64,000 bases of DNA from Halomonas sp. H10-9-1 (GTDB taxonomy: Bacteria > Pseudomonadota > Gammaproteobacteria > Pseudomonadales > Halomonadaceae): NCBI RefSeq assembly GCF_040147005.1, contig NZ_JAMSHO010000001.1, forward strand, positions 2,232,001 through 2,296,000, written 5' to 3'. Shown one piece after another: positions 21,601-30,412 of this stretch (its first letter is position 1; every line of letters begins with the position of its first letter). The notes beneath the pieces were generated by a model. It was not told the origin of the DNA and made no database searches. It was given only the letters and a program-made list of their open reading frames with translations. A program made the translations under genes and the position numbers.

Positions 21601-22097
21601 CCATTCGCGCCGGCAAGACGCCCAATATCGAGGCCCCGCTGGATGAGGGCGTCGAGATCAGCCTCACCCTGCCGGCCCTGATCCCCGACGACTACCTCCA
21701 TGATGTCCAGCAGCGCCTGGTGATGTACAAGCGCATCGCCAGCGCTGCCGATGAGGCCGAGCTCAAGGAGCTGCAGGTAGAGATGATCGACCGCTTCGGG
21801 CTGCTGCCGGGACCGCTGAAGACCCTGCTGCGCCAGACCCGGCTTCGCCAACGTGCCGAGCGCCTTGGCATCAGCCGCCTCGAGGCGGCCTCCGAGCGCG
21901 GCCGTGTCATCTTCGGCGCCCATACCCGCGTCGACCCATTGACCCTGGTGGAGCTGATCCAGCGCGACCCGCGGCACTATCGCCTGGATGGCGCCGACAC
22001 CCTGCGCTTCGAGGCCGCCATGGACAGCGAGGAAGCGCGCTTCCAGGCCGTGGAGCAATTGCTCGAGACATTGAACCGCAAGGCCCAGGCGGCATGA
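18648..22097 (+). CDS. mfd: Transcription-repair coupling factor Mfd
   Basis: DNA translocase that removes RNA polymerase stalled at lesions and recruits UvrA. 1149 residues, against 1148 in E. coli. In order: UvrB-like N-terminal domain, RNA-polymerase interaction domain (PGAPVVHQTHGVGRYRGLET near residue 490), superfamily 2 helicase core with Walker A GDVGFGKTEVA (about 627) and DEEH box, the TRG-type motif region, and the C-terminal TRCF domain. Start at 18648 (MPTFSPLDPPRPQG) fits the family; an upstream in-frame start at 18552 would overlap the promoter. Divergent from gap. Confidence 0.97.
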   Translation: MPTFSPLDPPRPQGVRETRYWQMPQGSAAALALAHLASDAPLLVITADTAQALRLENELRFFSGVPVLPFPDWETLPYDSFSPHQDIVSSRLRTLRRLQDGEHGIVLVPINTLMQRLAPVEYIAGRVLTLEVGQTLDREGFRATLSRAGYRAVETVYEPGEYALRGALIDLFPMGVEAPLRIDLFDDEVDTLRTFDPDTQRSAEKVERIELLPAHEYSLSRGAIACFREGFETLFDVDPRQCPLYVDALKGIPSPGLEQYLPLFFEETATLFEHLAAGTRVALLPGCLAAAEHHWASIESRFENLGVDPTRPLLPPHRAFVPVAELFAAIKRHPRVELTEASEHRHALAPATLAPPDVGINARAREPLAPLSRFLATRGDTRVLFVAESRGRREALEEALAPLRLELPHVDDFTDFLTSELPLAITEGELEAGLWLTHPELAVISESELYGEIVRQSRRREKATDADELAIRHLSELRPGAPVVHQTHGVGRYRGLETLEAGGQAAEFVTLEYADGARLYVPVESLHLISRYAGADDELAPLHRLGSEQWQKARKRAAEKIRDSAAELLDIYARREARQGFACAPPDVEYSRFAAAFPFEETPDQRAAIDAVIADMTAPRPMDRVVCGDVGFGKTEVAMRAAFLAVHSSRQVVVLVPTTLLARQHFENFRDRFADTAVNIELISRFTAGKGQAETLKRIEEGQADIVIGTHKLLSKSMRLPKMGLLIIDEEHRFGVAQKERLKSLRAEVDILTMTATPIPRTLNMAMSGIRDLSIIATPPARRLSVKTFVQRREEAVLKEAILREILRGGQVYYLHNEVKTIETAAETVRELVPEARVGVAHGQLPERTLERVMSDFYHKRFNVLVCSTIIETGIDVPSANTILIERADKFGLAQLHQLRGRVGRSHHQAYAYLLTPPPKAMTRDAIKRLEAIGAAEELGAGFTLASHDMEIRGAGELLGDEQSGQIEAIGYGLYMEMLDRAVAAIRAGKTPNIEAPLDEGVEISLTLPALIPDDYLHDVQQRLVMYKRIASAADEAELKELQVEMIDRFGLLPGPLKTLLRQTRLRQRAERLGISRLEAASERGRVIFGAHTRVDPLTLVELIQRDPRHYRLDGADTLRFEAAMDSEEARFQAVEQLLETLNRKAQAA

Positions 22098-22257
22098 CCT
22101 CGGCACCCGCCGACATCCACGATCATGCCTGCATGACTGGCGAACTCGCGCCTTTACCTGCACTCTATACTGTTAGCCAAGATCTCATCGCACCGCCCAC
22201 GGGCACCGGTCACAGGAGTCACCGATGCCCCTCCAGACCAAGAGTTGAACGCCCCTG

Positions 22258-23292
22258 ATGAATACCCTGACACTGACCCGTTGCGGTGCCCGCCGCGCCA
22301 TGGCGATAGGATTCGGTGCCCTGCTCGCTTCCAGCGCTCAGGCCGCCGTTCCCGCCTATGAAGATGTGCATGACCTGCCTCGTGGCCACTATGCGCTGCC
22401 CGAAGAAGGCAGCGTAATAGGGGATAGCTATTCGATCACCGTCGAGGAGGGGGACACACTCATCGACATCGCCCGCGAACACAACGTCGGCTACGAGGAG
22501 ATCCGGATGGCCAATCCGGATGTGAGTATCTGGGCTCCCTTCGCGGATACCGAGGTCACCATTCCGGCTCGTCGGGTGCTGCCGGATGCCGAACGAGAAG
22601 GCATCGTGATCAATCTGCCCGAGCTGCGCCTCTACTACTTCTCGGCGCCGGGCGTGGTGGAGACCTATCCGATCAGCGTGGGCCGCGAGGAGTTCGCCAC
22701 GCCGGTCGGGGTGACCAAGACCACCATCAAGGTCAAGGACCCCGCCTGGTCGCCGCCCGCCTCGATGCGCCGTGAAGCCGCCGCCCGTGGTGAGCCGGCC
22801 CCATCCATCGTGCCCGCCGGGCCCAACAATCCGCTGGGCCGCCACGCCATCCTGCTGGGCATTCCCAGCTACCTGATCCACGGTACCAACAAGCCCGAGG
22901 GCGTCGGCATGCGCGTCAGCCGCGGCTGCATCCGCATGTTCCCCGAGGATATCAAGTCGCTGTATGAGCGCGTGCCCAGCGGCACCCGGGTCAATATCAT
23001 CGACCAGCCGTTCAAGGCCGGCTGGAGCGCTGATGGCGAACTCATGGCCCAGTCCTACCCGGCCCTGGAGGAGAATCGCGAAGGCTTCGAGCCGCTGATG
23101 CTTGCCATGGACACGCTGACCCACGCCTTCGGTGAAGAGCAGCCGCCGGTGGACTACAAGCGCTTGCGCGAGCTGGTGGAGTCGCCGGACGGACAGGCGA
23201 TCTCACTGCTCAAGACCGCCGAGGAAGCCCCCACGCCGACACCGGCCGGACCCCGTAACCTTTATGAGTCCATCGCCATCGCCGAACGCTGA
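22258..23292 (+). CDS. L,D-transpeptidase with LysM domain (ErfK/YbiS type)
   Basis: Periplasmic enzyme of 344 residues that by family cross-links meso-diaminopimelate residues or attaches Braun lipoprotein to peptidoglycan. Signal peptide residues 1-29 (ending SSAQAA), LysM-like domain with YSITVEEGDTLIDIAREHNV (about 59-78), and a YkuD catalytic domain with IHGTN and SRGCIRM, catalytic Cys224. Layout and length match the E. coli ErfK/YbiS/YcfS/YnhG group. A TATACT at 22166-22171 may be its -10 element. An Lpp-like lipoprotein gene is convergent next door, supporting a tethering role by inference. Confidence 0.9.
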   Translation: MNTLTLTRCGARRAMAIGFGALLASSAQAAVPAYEDVHDLPRGHYALPEEGSVIGDSYSITVEEGDTLIDIAREHNVGYEEIRMANPDVSIWAPFADTEVTIPARRVLPDAEREGIVINLPELRLYYFSAPGVVETYPISVGREEFATPVGVTKTTIKVKDPAWSPPASMRREAAARGEPAPSIVPAGPNNPLGRHAILLGIPSYLIHGTNKPEGVGMRVSRGCIRMFPEDIKSLYERVPSGTRVNIIDQPFKAGWSADGELMAQSYPALEENREGFEPLMLAMDTLTHAFGEEQPPVDYKRLRELVESPDGQAISLLKTAEEAPTPTPAGPRNLYESIAIAER

Positions 23293-23336
23293 CCCGGAGC
23301 GCCCCGGACCTGGGGCGGAAACGAGAAGCCGCTAAC

Positions 23337-23366
23337 AAGAAGACCCCGCCTCGGCGGGGTCTTCTT
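23337..23366. terminator. Bidirectional Rho-independent terminator
   Basis: AAGAAGACCCCGCC (23337-23350) and GGCGGGGTCTTCTT (23353-23366) form a near-perfect stem; realistically 13 bp with a 4-nt loop. A-rich on the left and T-rich on the right, so it can serve both the L,D-transpeptidase gene and the convergent lipoprotein gene. Confidence 0.85.
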
Positions 23367-23417
23367 GTTCTTGCAGAACCGCCATCGCCCTGGGGCGATG
23401 TCAGCACACCAGCAGAA

Positions 23418-23681
23418 TTACTTCTGCATGGAGCGGCTGAACATGCGGTTCATTTCGTCACGGTTCTGCTCGGACATCTGCAGAGCCGCCTGGGCGTCAC
23501 GCTGGGCCTGGTTGGCGGTGTTCTGCGCCTGAACAGCGATGCTGCGAGCTTCTGCAGCGTCGGCCTGTGCGGACTCAGCGGTCATGCGGACCTCTTCCAG
23601 GGCACTGGTGGAAGCACAGCCAGCCAGGATGGCCAGAGAGGCAGCGGCGGCGGTCAGCTTCAGGGTGGTCTTCAGAGTCAT
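23418..23681 (-). CDS. Braun-type (Lpp/OprI) alanine-zipper outer-membrane lipoprotein
   Basis: An 87-residue lipoprotein. Lipobox LAILAGC puts the lipidated cysteine at residue 22. The mature part is an alanine-rich heptad helix (AESAQADAAEARSIAVQAQN and on) as in Lpp and Pseudomonas OprI, and the protein ends in Lys, the residue by which Lpp is joined to peptidoglycan. The start at 23681 is backed by AGGAG on the minus strand; the longer open frame upstream has no signal sequence. A TATAAT on the minus strand at 23823-23828 could be its -10. Two L,D-transpeptidase genes flank it. Confidence 0.9.
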   Translation of the reverse strand: MTLKTTLKLTAAAASLAILAGCASTSALEEVRMTAESAQADAAEARSIAVQAQNTANQAQRDAQAALQMSEQNRDEMNRMFSRSMQK

Positions 23682-23822
23682 GGTGTTCTCCTTGGGTCTT
23701 CCTTGGTACTGCGTTGAAAGATGCCTGAGGGTCAGGCGTCTTGCCTGCGACTGCAGGCGCGTCTGCAGCGACTTGTGCTCGAGGCAACTTGTACTCGAAG
23801 CACGGGAGTCAAACGCTGTTTT

Positions 23823-23828
23823 ATTATA
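23823..23828 (-). promoter_or_regulatory. Candidate -10 element for the Lpp-like gene
   Basis: Perfect TATAAT on the minus strand inside an A+T-rich pocket, 142 bp before the lipoprotein start codon. I could not identify a convincing -35 at 16-18 bp. Confidence 0.3.
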
Positions 23829-23877
23829 CATAACGGCGCTTGTCCATCGCTTTAACGTCCCTTGCGCATGTACCAGC

Positions 23878-24525
23878 CTAGCGGATCACGACGCGTGTGC
23901 CAATATCGATCAACGCGGCCAGGCGCTCGATCTGGTCATCGGTCACCGCCACGCACCCCTGGGTCCAGTGAAACCGGCGGTGGATATCAGGGTCTCCCTT
24001 GCCCACGCCGTGCAGGCCGATGAAGCCCCCCAGCGCGGTATCCTGAGGAGGAGACCCGTTGGCCCGGTAGTAGCGGAAATAGTCGTCGTAGTCCTGCTGG
24101 GTAAAGATGCCCTCGTCAAGGGCGACACGCGCATGGCTCGGCGTCGGGTAGTCGAGCCCGACAAACAGGTGCCAGTCGCTCTCGTGATTGAAGCGATTGA
24201 CGCGAAACTCCCCCTTCGGAGTGGCCCCACTGCCCTTCAGGCGCATGGGCCGCGCCCCGCCCCGGCCTAGCGAAATCGGATAGAAGCGTTCCAGCTGGCG
24301 ATTGCCGCGGTAGACGGTGAGCGTGGCCTCGCTGTCATCCACCAACACCCATAGCTCGCTGGCGTGGCGCGGCAGGTGTGCCCGGGTGAGCAGTGTCTCG
24401 ACCAGGTTGGCACGGGCCGACTCGACGCCCAGCAGCGCCAGCGGGGCGGCAAGGACGAGTCGACTGAAGCGACGACGGGAGAGAGAAGGCATCGATTGGC
24501 AACTCTTGCAGCGGTTATCAAGCAT
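23878..24525 (-). CDS. L,D-transpeptidase family protein with twin-arginine-like signal
   Basis: Exported YkuD-domain enzyme of 215 residues. The N-terminus SLSRRRFSRLVLAAPLALLG (residues 14-33) resembles a twin-arginine signal, followed by a probable cleavage after ARA. The catalytic region is GLHGVGKGDPD (His172) and FHWTQGCVAV (Cys191), a YafK-like variant of the usual motif. The ATG at 24525 has GGGAAG upstream; a second ATG at 24492 would start directly before the signal and is a fair alternative. It reads in the same direction as the Lpp-like gene 196 bp downstream. Confidence 0.85.
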   Translation of the reverse strand: MLDNRCKSCQSMPSLSRRRFSRLVLAAPLALLGVESARANLVETLLTRAHLPRHASELWVLVDDSEATLTVYRGNRQLERFYPISLGRGGARPMRLKGSGATPKGEFRVNRFNHESDWHLFVGLDYPTPSHARVALDEGIFTQQDYDDYFRYYRANGSPPQDTALGGFIGLHGVGKGDPDIHRRFHWTQGCVAVTDDQIERLAALIDIGTRVVIR

Positions 24526-24639
24526 CGCCGGGACTTCCCGACGCTGCGGCTAGATCGTTTATAGCGCATTCGCGGGCACTCTGTCAGGCAGGGCCCAATA
24601 CGGCATAACCGCTATACGACAGCGACGCGGCGCTCATGT

Positions 24640-26232
24640 TCAGGCATATAGCCCCTGGCTTCTCAGGTAGTCGTCGTAGCCGCCGCTGAAGTCGGTGATC
24701 CCCTCGTCACTCATGTCGAGGATACGGGTCGCCAGCGACGAGACAAACTCACGATCGTGGCTGACGAAGATCAGGGTCCCGGGGTAGTTCTCCAGGGCCA
24801 GGTTGAGCGCCTCGATGGACTCCATGTCCAAGTGGTTGGTGGGCTCGTCCATCAGCAGCACATTGGGACGAATCAAGGCAAGCTTGCCGAACAGCATGCG
24901 GCCCTGTTCGCCGCCGGAGATCACCTTGACCGACTTACCGATGTCGTCGCTGGAGAACAGCATCCTGCCTAACGCGCCGCGTACCTCCTGCTCACCGCCA
25001 TCGGTCCACTGGGCCATCCACTCGTACAGGGTGGCGTCATTGGCGAAGTCATCGGCGTGGTCCTGGGCAAAGACACCGAGATCGGCGCTGTCCGTCCACT
25101 TCACGCTGCCGGCCAGCGGTGCAAGCTCACCGGCCAGGGTGCGCAGCAGCGTGGTCTTGCCGATGCCGTTGGGACCGATGATGGCGATACGCTCGCCGGC
25201 CTCGACGGTCATGCCGAACCCATCGAACAGCGCCGCCTCGCTGCCGAAGCCCTGGGCCAGCCCCTCGACATTGACCGCGTTGCGATGGATCTTCCTGGCC
25301 TGCTCGAAGCGAATGAAGGGACTGACCCGGCTGGAGGGCTTGATCTCCTCGAGCTTGATCTTCTCGATCTGGCGCGCCCGGGAGGTGGCCTGCTTGGCCT
25401 TGGAGGCGTTGGCCGAGAAACGGCTGACGAAGGCCTGCAGGTCGGCGATCTGCGCCTTCTTCTTGGCATTGTCGGCGTACTGGCGCTCGCGGGCGGCGGT
25501 GGCGGCGGTCATGTACTCATCGTAGTTGCCCGGGAAGAGCCGGATTTCGCCATAGTCCAGGTCCGCCATGTGGGTACAGACGCTGTTGAGGAAGTGGCGG
25601 TCGTGGGAAATGATGACCATGGTGCTGTTGCGGGCCGTGAGCACGCCCTCCAGCCAGCGGATGGTGTTGATGTCCAGGTGGTTGGTGGGCTCATCGAGCA
25701 GCAACACATCGGGGTCGGCGAACAGCGCCTGGGCGAGCAGCACACGCAGCTTCCAGCCCGGTGCGATCTCGCTCATGGGGCCGGCGTGCTGGTGCAGCGG
25801 GATACCCAGCCCCAACAGCAGCTCGCCGGCCCGGGACTCGGCGGTGTAGCCATCGAGCTCGGCGAAGCTTACCTCGAGCTCGGCCACCGCCATGCCGTCC
25901 TCCTCGCTCATCTCGGGCAGCGAGTAGGTGCGCTCGCGCTCGGCGGCCACCTGCCACAGTTCGGCATTGCCCATGATCACGGTGTCGATGACCCGCTCCT
26001 CCTCGAAGGCGAACTGGTCCTGACGCAGCTTGCCGAGCCGGGCTCCCGGCTCGATCATCACCTGGCCCGAGGAGGGTTCCAGGTCACCGCCGAGGATCTT
26101 CATGAAGGTGGACTTGCCGCAGCCGTTGGCGCCGATCAGGCCGTAGCGATGGCCGTTGCCGAACTTGATGGAGACATTCTCGAACAGGGGCCTGGCCCCG
26201 AACTGCATGGTGATATTGGCGGTGGAGATCAA
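24640..26232 (-). CDS. ybiT: ABC-F family ATPase, YbiT type
   Basis: Soluble ATPase with two ABC domains and no membrane part; ABC-F proteins act on ribosomes. 530 residues, the same as E. coli YbiT, and the sequence matches along its length (start [20 protein letters not shown]). Walker A motifs GANGCGKS (35-42) and GPNGIGKT; the second signature is [16 protein letters not shown] occurs twice. The linker between the domains is rich in Lys/Arg. No neighbours point to a special role, and the precise function of YbiT on the ribosome is unsettled. Confidence 0.93.
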   Translation of the reverse strand: MISTANITMQFGARPLFENVSIKFGNGHRYGLIGANGCGKSTFMKILGGDLEPSSGQVMIEPGARLGKLRQDQFAFEEERVIDTVIMGNAELWQVAAERERTYSLPEMSEEDGMAVAELEVSFAELDGYTAESRAGELLLGLGIPLHQHAGPMSEIAPGWKLRVLLAQALFADPDVLLLDEPTNHLDINTIRWLEGVLTARNSTMVIISHDRHFLNSVCTHMADLDYGEIRLFPGNYDEYMTAATAARERQYADNAKKKAQIADLQAFVSRFSANASKAKQATSRARQIEKIKLEEIKPSSRVSPFIRFEQARKIHRNAVNVEGLAQGFGSEAALFDGFGMTVEAGERIAIIGPNGIGKTTLLRTLAGELAPLAGSVKWTDSADLGVFAQDHADDFANDATLYEWMAQWTDGGEQEVRGALGRMLFSSDDIGKSVKVISGGEQGRMLFGKLALIRPNVLLMDEPTNHLDMESIEALNLALENYPGTLIFVSHDREFVSSLATRILDMSDEGITDFSGGYDDYLRSQGLYA

Positions 26233-26377
26233 GGAGAGGGTCCGGTCGGTACATGGAAGGGGCGCAATTGTACCGGTTATGGCCGCCCGTCACACCGTCG
26301 GCGCAGCGGCGACCGACTCAGGACAGGCGGCGCCGGCCCGCGCGAAGGGGCACGAGCCGGAGCCGCCGGGGTCTCCC

Positions 26378-26809
26378 TCAGTCGAGGCGCTCCAAGGTGA
26401 AGATGGCCTGCAACTTGTCCTTCTTGCCGTAGAGATGGACGGTGGTGCGGTCGAAGGGAAAGCTGTCCAGGTAGGGACTGACCTGGTTCATGCGGGGCTT
26501 GTGAGCATGAATCATGGCCGCCTTGAGGCGTTCGCGGTTGGCCTTGCCACAGGGGCCGATGGAGTACCAGAGCACCTCGCCGGGCTGCAGGCACGCCTCC
26601 CAGTGCGGTCGTTGCTCGTCGTGCTGTATGCCATAGCGGGCGCTGCCGCTCTCACCGATGTAGAGCAGCTCCTGGGGCTCCAGGACACCGGTTTCAGGAT
26701 CGTTGGCTGCGCGGTAGATACAGTAGATCCCCGGTTCGTCGGTAGCCTGGGCAATATCCGCATCGCTCCAGTAGCCCAGCATCTTGGGGGAGAGTATCTG
26801 GTCGTTCAT
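26378..26809 (-). CDS. GIY-YIG-like protein of unknown function
   Basis: A 143-residue soluble protein. GIYCIYRA near residue 27 and LLYIGESGSARYGI near residue 49 form the paired GIY and YIG strands of the GIY-YIG nuclease fold; ANRERLKAAMIHAHKPRMNQ near residue 91 resembles the helix with the catalytic Glu and the following Pro/Asn. The start at 26809 follows AGGAGACC. It stands alone with no methyltransferase or restriction partner. I infer the fold from motifs only; nuclease activity is untested and the protein could be an inactive relative. Confidence 0.65.
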   Translation of the reverse strand: MNDQILSPKMLGYWSDADIAQATDEPGIYCIYRAANDPETGVLEPQELLYIGESGSARYGIQHDEQRPHWEACLQPGEVLWYSIGPCGKANRERLKAAMIHAHKPRMNQVSPYLDSFPFDRTTVHLYGKKDKLQAIFTLERLD

Positions 26810-26951
26810 GGCGGTCTCCTCAGTAGTCCTCGAGTCGTTGCTGTCACGAGCGATGCGCCGCACCTCCGCCTCGTGGCCACGGGAGCGCTCGAAGAAGGCA
26901 CGCTCGTCACAGCCGGCGGCTCGCACACGATGATCGTAGAGGCCCTGGCGC

Positions 26952-26969
26952 GCCCGCCTGGTGGCGGGC
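26952..26969 (-). terminator. Hairpin downstream of the DUF6586-type gene
   Basis: GCCCGCC (26952-26958), TGGT loop, GGCGGGC (26963-26969). It lies 112 bp after the stop of the upstream minus-strand gene and has no T-tract, so it is only a possible terminator. The rest of 26810-27081 shows nothing else. Confidence 0.35.
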
Positions 26970-27081
26970 CGATGACTTCAGCGTAGCCAAGCTGGCGGCC
27001 GAGCGCTTGATGGACATCAACGGAAGGCGATACAGCCGTCGCCGATGGACTAGGTGTATGGTCCCGCCTGGCGCGTCGTCG

Positions 27082-27543
27082 CTACCACTCCTGGCAGGTC
27101 TCACGCAGGGCGGCGATCTCGACCTTGGCCTGGCGCAGGCAGTCGTCGAGCCCGCTGCCCAGTTCGCCGCTGCCACCCACGGCGATCAGGCCGGCGGCGG
27201 CTCCCCGCCGACGGGCGGCGCCGTCGTCACCGTGCAGCGCCTCGAGCCTGGCGACCAGCCAGTGAAGCCAGCTGCCCTCCCGGGCAGCCAGGTCGCGCAG
27301 CCGCTGCAGTTCGGCGATGCCGGCCCCCTCGCGGCCGAGAAGCTCGCGCCAGTCGTGGCCGGGCAGGCGGGCATGCTCGGTGACCTCGCGCAGCAGCGAC
27401 TGCAGCGCCAGCTCGGCCAGCGCCAGGGCGCCCTCTTCGGCCGCCATGCGGCGGACCTCGGCGTGCTCGTCATCGCCGGCAGGCACCTGCAGCAGCAACT
27501 CGGCCTGGTAGAGCAGCTGATTGGTGCGGGAGCGTGGTGTCAC
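27082..27543 (-). CDS. Uncharacterised protein, DUF6586-type, coupled to topA
   Basis: A 153-residue, mostly helical, Leu/Ala/Glu-rich protein without signal or membrane segment. I chose the GTG at 27543 because GGAGG lies 10 nt upstream inside the end of topA and the GTG overlaps the topA stop codon (GTGA); an ATG at 27567 would overlap topA further without a ribosome site. The same kind of small gene stands next to topA in Pseudomonas, as I recall. Translational coupling suggests co-expression with topoisomerase I; its role is unknown. Confidence 0.75.
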   Translation of the reverse strand: MTPRSRTNQLLYQAELLLQVPAGDDEHAEVRRMAAEEGALALAELALQSLLREVTEHARLPGHDWRELLGREGAGIAELQRLRDLAAREGSWLHWLVARLEALHGDDGAARRRGAAAGLIAVGGSGELGSGLDDCLRQAKVEIAALRETCQEW

Positions 27544-30170
27544 TTGCGCTTGTCCTCCACCCGCCACCGACGGCCATCGTAGGTAGCCTTCCAGCCGGTG
27601 GCCTTACCGTTCTCGTCACTCATCACAAACTGCTCCTTGGCCTTGCGCGAGAAGCGAATCTGGGCCGGACGGCCGTCCGGGTCCTCGCTGGGCGCGTCGA
27701 GCAGGTAGCGATACTTCTCGGGCAACTCCTCGGCGTGGGCCTTGAGCTCCTTGACCAGCGGCGGACGGGTCTCACGGTTCTTGGGGAACTTGCTGGCCGC
27801 CAGGAACAGGCCGCTCGCCCCGTCACGCAGCACATAGTGGTCGTCGACCTTCTGGCAGGCCAGCTCCGGCATGTCGATGGGATCCATCTTGGGTGGCGCC
27901 ACCTCGCCGCTGCGCAGTAGCTTGCGGGTGTTCTTGCACTCGCTGTTGGTACAGCCGAAGTACTTGCCGAAACGCCCGCTCTTGAGCTGCATTTCGCTGC
28001 CGCACTTGTCGCATTCGATGGTCGGTCCGTCATAGCCCTTGATGCGGAAGCGCCCCTGCTCCACCTCATAGCCGTCACAATCGGGACTGTTGCCGCAGAT
28101 ATGCAACTTGCGTGTCTCGTCGATCAGATAACTGTCCATGGCGGTGCCGCACTTGGGGCAGCGGTGCTTGGCACGCAGCGCATCGGTCTCGGCCTCCTCG
28201 CCGGCATCGGCGGCCACCGCCTCCTCGCCGGGAAGCAGGTCGATCGTGGTCTTGCAGCGCTCCTTGGGCGGCAGGTTGTAGCCGGAGCAACCCAGGAAGA
28301 CCCCGGTGGAGGCGGTGCGGATCTGCATCTTGCGCCCGCAGGACGGACAGTCGATGTCGGTGGGCACTGGCTGGTTGGGGCGCATGCCCTGGTCGCTCTG
28401 GGCCTCATCGAGCTCCTTCTTGAATTCGGCATAGAAGGCGTCGAGCAGCGCCTGCCAGTTGCGCTGGCCATCGGCCACCTCGTCCAGGCCGTCCTCCATG
28501 CGCGCCGTGAAGGAGTAGTCCATCAGGTCGGGGAAGGACTCCTTGAGGCGCTCGGTGACGATATCGCCGAGCTTCTCGGCATAGAAGCGGCGATTCTCCA
28601 GCTTGACGTAACCGCGGTCCTGGATGGTGGAGATGATGGCGGCGTAGGTGGAGGGCCGGCCGATGCCCTTCTTCTCCAGCTCTTTGACCAGGCTCGCCTC
28701 GGTGTAGCGCGCCGGCGGCTTGGTGAAGTGCTGCCGCGGATCCAGCGCCTCCAGGCTCATCGCGGTGCCCTCGGCGAGATCCGGCAGCGACTGGTCCTCC
28801 TCCTTGCGGCCCATGGGCTTCATCACGCGGGTATAGCCGTCGAACTTCAGCACGCGCCCCTTGGCACGCAGCTCAAAACCATCGACCTCCACCATCAGGA
28901 CGCTGGAAAGGTACTCCGCCGGCGTCATCTGGCAGGCCACGAACTGGCGCCAGATCAGCTCGTAGAGCCGTTCGGCGTCGCGCTCCATGCCGGCCAGCTC
29001 GGTGGCCCGCCGCCCCACCTCGGAAGGTCGGATCGCCTCGTGGGCTTCCTGGGCGCCCTCCTTGCTGGAGTAGCGGATCGGTGACTCGGGCAGGTAGCGC
29101 GGGCCGAACTCCTCACCGATGTAGTCACGCACGCTCTCCACCGCATCCTTCGACAGGTTGGTGGAGTCGGTACGCATATAGGTGATGTAGCCGGCCTCAT
29201 AGAGGCGCTGGGCCAGGGTCATGGTCTTCTTCACCGAGAAGCCCAGGCGGCCACTGGCGGCCTGCTGCAGGGTCGAGGTGATGAAGGGGGCATTGGGCTT
29301 GGAGCGGGTCGGCTTGTCTTCCCGTGCGGTGATGGCAAGCGAGGCCTTGCGCAGGGCGGCGATGCGCTCCAGGGTCTCGGCCTCGGAGGTGGGCCGGAAG
29401 GCCTTACCCTCCAGGCGCACCAACTCGAAGCGCACCGGCTCACCGCTGTCGGCAACGAGATCGGCGTGGACGTCCCAGAACTCCTCGGGAACGAAGGCGC
29501 GGATCTCACGTTCGCGCTCAACGATCAGCCGCATGGCCACCGACTGCACCCGCCCTGCCGAGAGCCCACGGGCCACCTTGGCCCACAGCAGGGGCGAGAG
29601 CATGAAGCCCACCACCCGGTCGAGGAAACGCCGCGCCTGCTGGGCCTCGACCCGCGGGATGTTGAGATTGCCGGGATCCTGGAAGGCCTCCTGGATGGCA
29701 TTCTTGGTAATCTCGTTGAACACCACGCGCTTGTAGCGCGTCTCGTCGCCGCCGATGGTCTCGCGCAGGTGCCAGGCAATGGCCTCCCCTTCGCGGTCAA
29801 GGTCGGTGGCGAGGTAGACGGCATCGGCCTTCTCGGCGAGCTTCTTGAGCTCGGCAACAACCTTCTCCTTGCCAGGCAGAATCTCGTAGTTGGCCTTCCA
29901 GCCGTGCTCGGGATCGATTCCCATGCGGCGAATCAGTTGGTCCTGCGCCTTCTGCCGGCGGTGCTCGGCCTTCTCTTCCGGCGACATCTTGCGCGTGGCC
30001 GCGGCCTGGCGGGCACGCTCCTTGGGATCGGCGGCCGCCTTGCCCGAGCCGCTGGTCGGCAGGTCGCGGATATGGCCCACGCTGGACTTCACGATGAAGT
30101 CGCCGCCGAGATACTTGTTGATCGTCTTCGCCTTGGCCGGCGACTCGACGATGACCAGTGACTTGCCCAT
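27540..30170 (-). CDS. topA: DNA topoisomerase I
   Basis: Type IA topoisomerase that relaxes negative supercoils. 876 residues. TOPRIM domain at the N-terminus ([20 protein letters not shown], then [13 protein letters not shown] near 123), the active-site tyrosine in YITYMRTDS near residue 326, and a C-terminal region with at least three Cys4 zinc ribbons ([24 protein letters not shown]). The end is a basic ribbon ([17 protein letters not shown]). The next gene overlaps by four bases. Confidence 0.98.
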   Translation of the reverse strand: MGKSLVIVESPAKAKTINKYLGGDFIVKSSVGHIRDLPTSGSGKAAADPKERARQAAATRKMSPEEKAEHRRQKAQDQLIRRMGIDPEHGWKANYEILPGKEKVVAELKKLAEKADAVYLATDLDREGEAIAWHLRETIGGDETRYKRVVFNEITKNAIQEAFQDPGNLNIPRVEAQQARRFLDRVVGFMLSPLLWAKVARGLSAGRVQSVAMRLIVEREREIRAFVPEEFWDVHADLVADSGEPVRFELVRLEGKAFRPTSEAETLERIAALRKASLAITAREDKPTRSKPNAPFITSTLQQAASGRLGFSVKKTMTLAQRLYEAGYITYMRTDSTNLSKDAVESVRDYIGEEFGPRYLPESPIRYSSKEGAQEAHEAIRPSEVGRRATELAGMERDAERLYELIWRQFVACQMTPAEYLSSVLMVEVDGFELRAKGRVLKFDGYTRVMKPMGRKEEDQSLPDLAEGTAMSLEALDPRQHFTKPPARYTEASLVKELEKKGIGRPSTYAAIISTIQDRGYVKLENRRFYAEKLGDIVTERLKESFPDLMDYSFTARMEDGLDEVADGQRNWQALLDAFYAEFKKELDEAQSDQGMRPNQPVPTDIDCPSCGRKMQIRTASTGVFLGCSGYNLPPKERCKTTIDLLPGEEAVAADAGEEAETDALRAKHRCPKCGTAMDSYLIDETRKLHICGNSPDCDGYEVEQGRFRIKGYDGPTIECDKCGSEMQLKSGRFGKYFGCTNSECKNTRKLLRSGEVAPPKMDPIDMPELACQKVDDHYVLRDGASGLFLAASKFPKNRETRPPLVKELKAHAEELPEKYRYLLDAPSEDPDGRPAQIRFSRKAKEQFVMSDENGKATGWKATYDGRRWRVEDKRK

Positions 30171-30358
30171 AGCACTCCATTAAGTGTCGGTGACACGAGC
30201 CCGGTGCCGTGCCTGGCGAATTCCTGCCGCCTTGCCTTGGCGGGTGAAAAATGCGCCTACCCTACCCCAGCGCCAGGCGTCACGCCAGTGGCGAGCCCAG
30301 GCAGGCTCTCTGACCCTAGACCGCGGATCACGCCCGGGCAAGCACCCATCTCATGCGA

Positions 30359-30393
30359 CGGCGCCCCCGCCGCAAGCTGCGACGGGGGCGCCG
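30359..30393 (-). terminator. Terminator-like hairpin after the DUF3141 gene
   Basis: CGGCGCCCCCG (30359-30369) pairs with CGGGGGCGCCG (30383-30393), 11 bp, 13-nt loop, 20 bp beyond the stop codon. No T-run. The remaining sequence between here and topA (30171-30358) shows no gene or clear promoter. Confidence 0.55.
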
Positions 30394-30412
30394 GATAGCG
30401 CAGGCTGATCGA

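Noticed and set aside
30171..30412. Search for a tRNA or small RNA between topA and the DUF3141 gene
   Set aside because: Only one hairpin (30359-30393) is evident; no cloverleaf or conserved RNA feature was seen here or in the other gaps.
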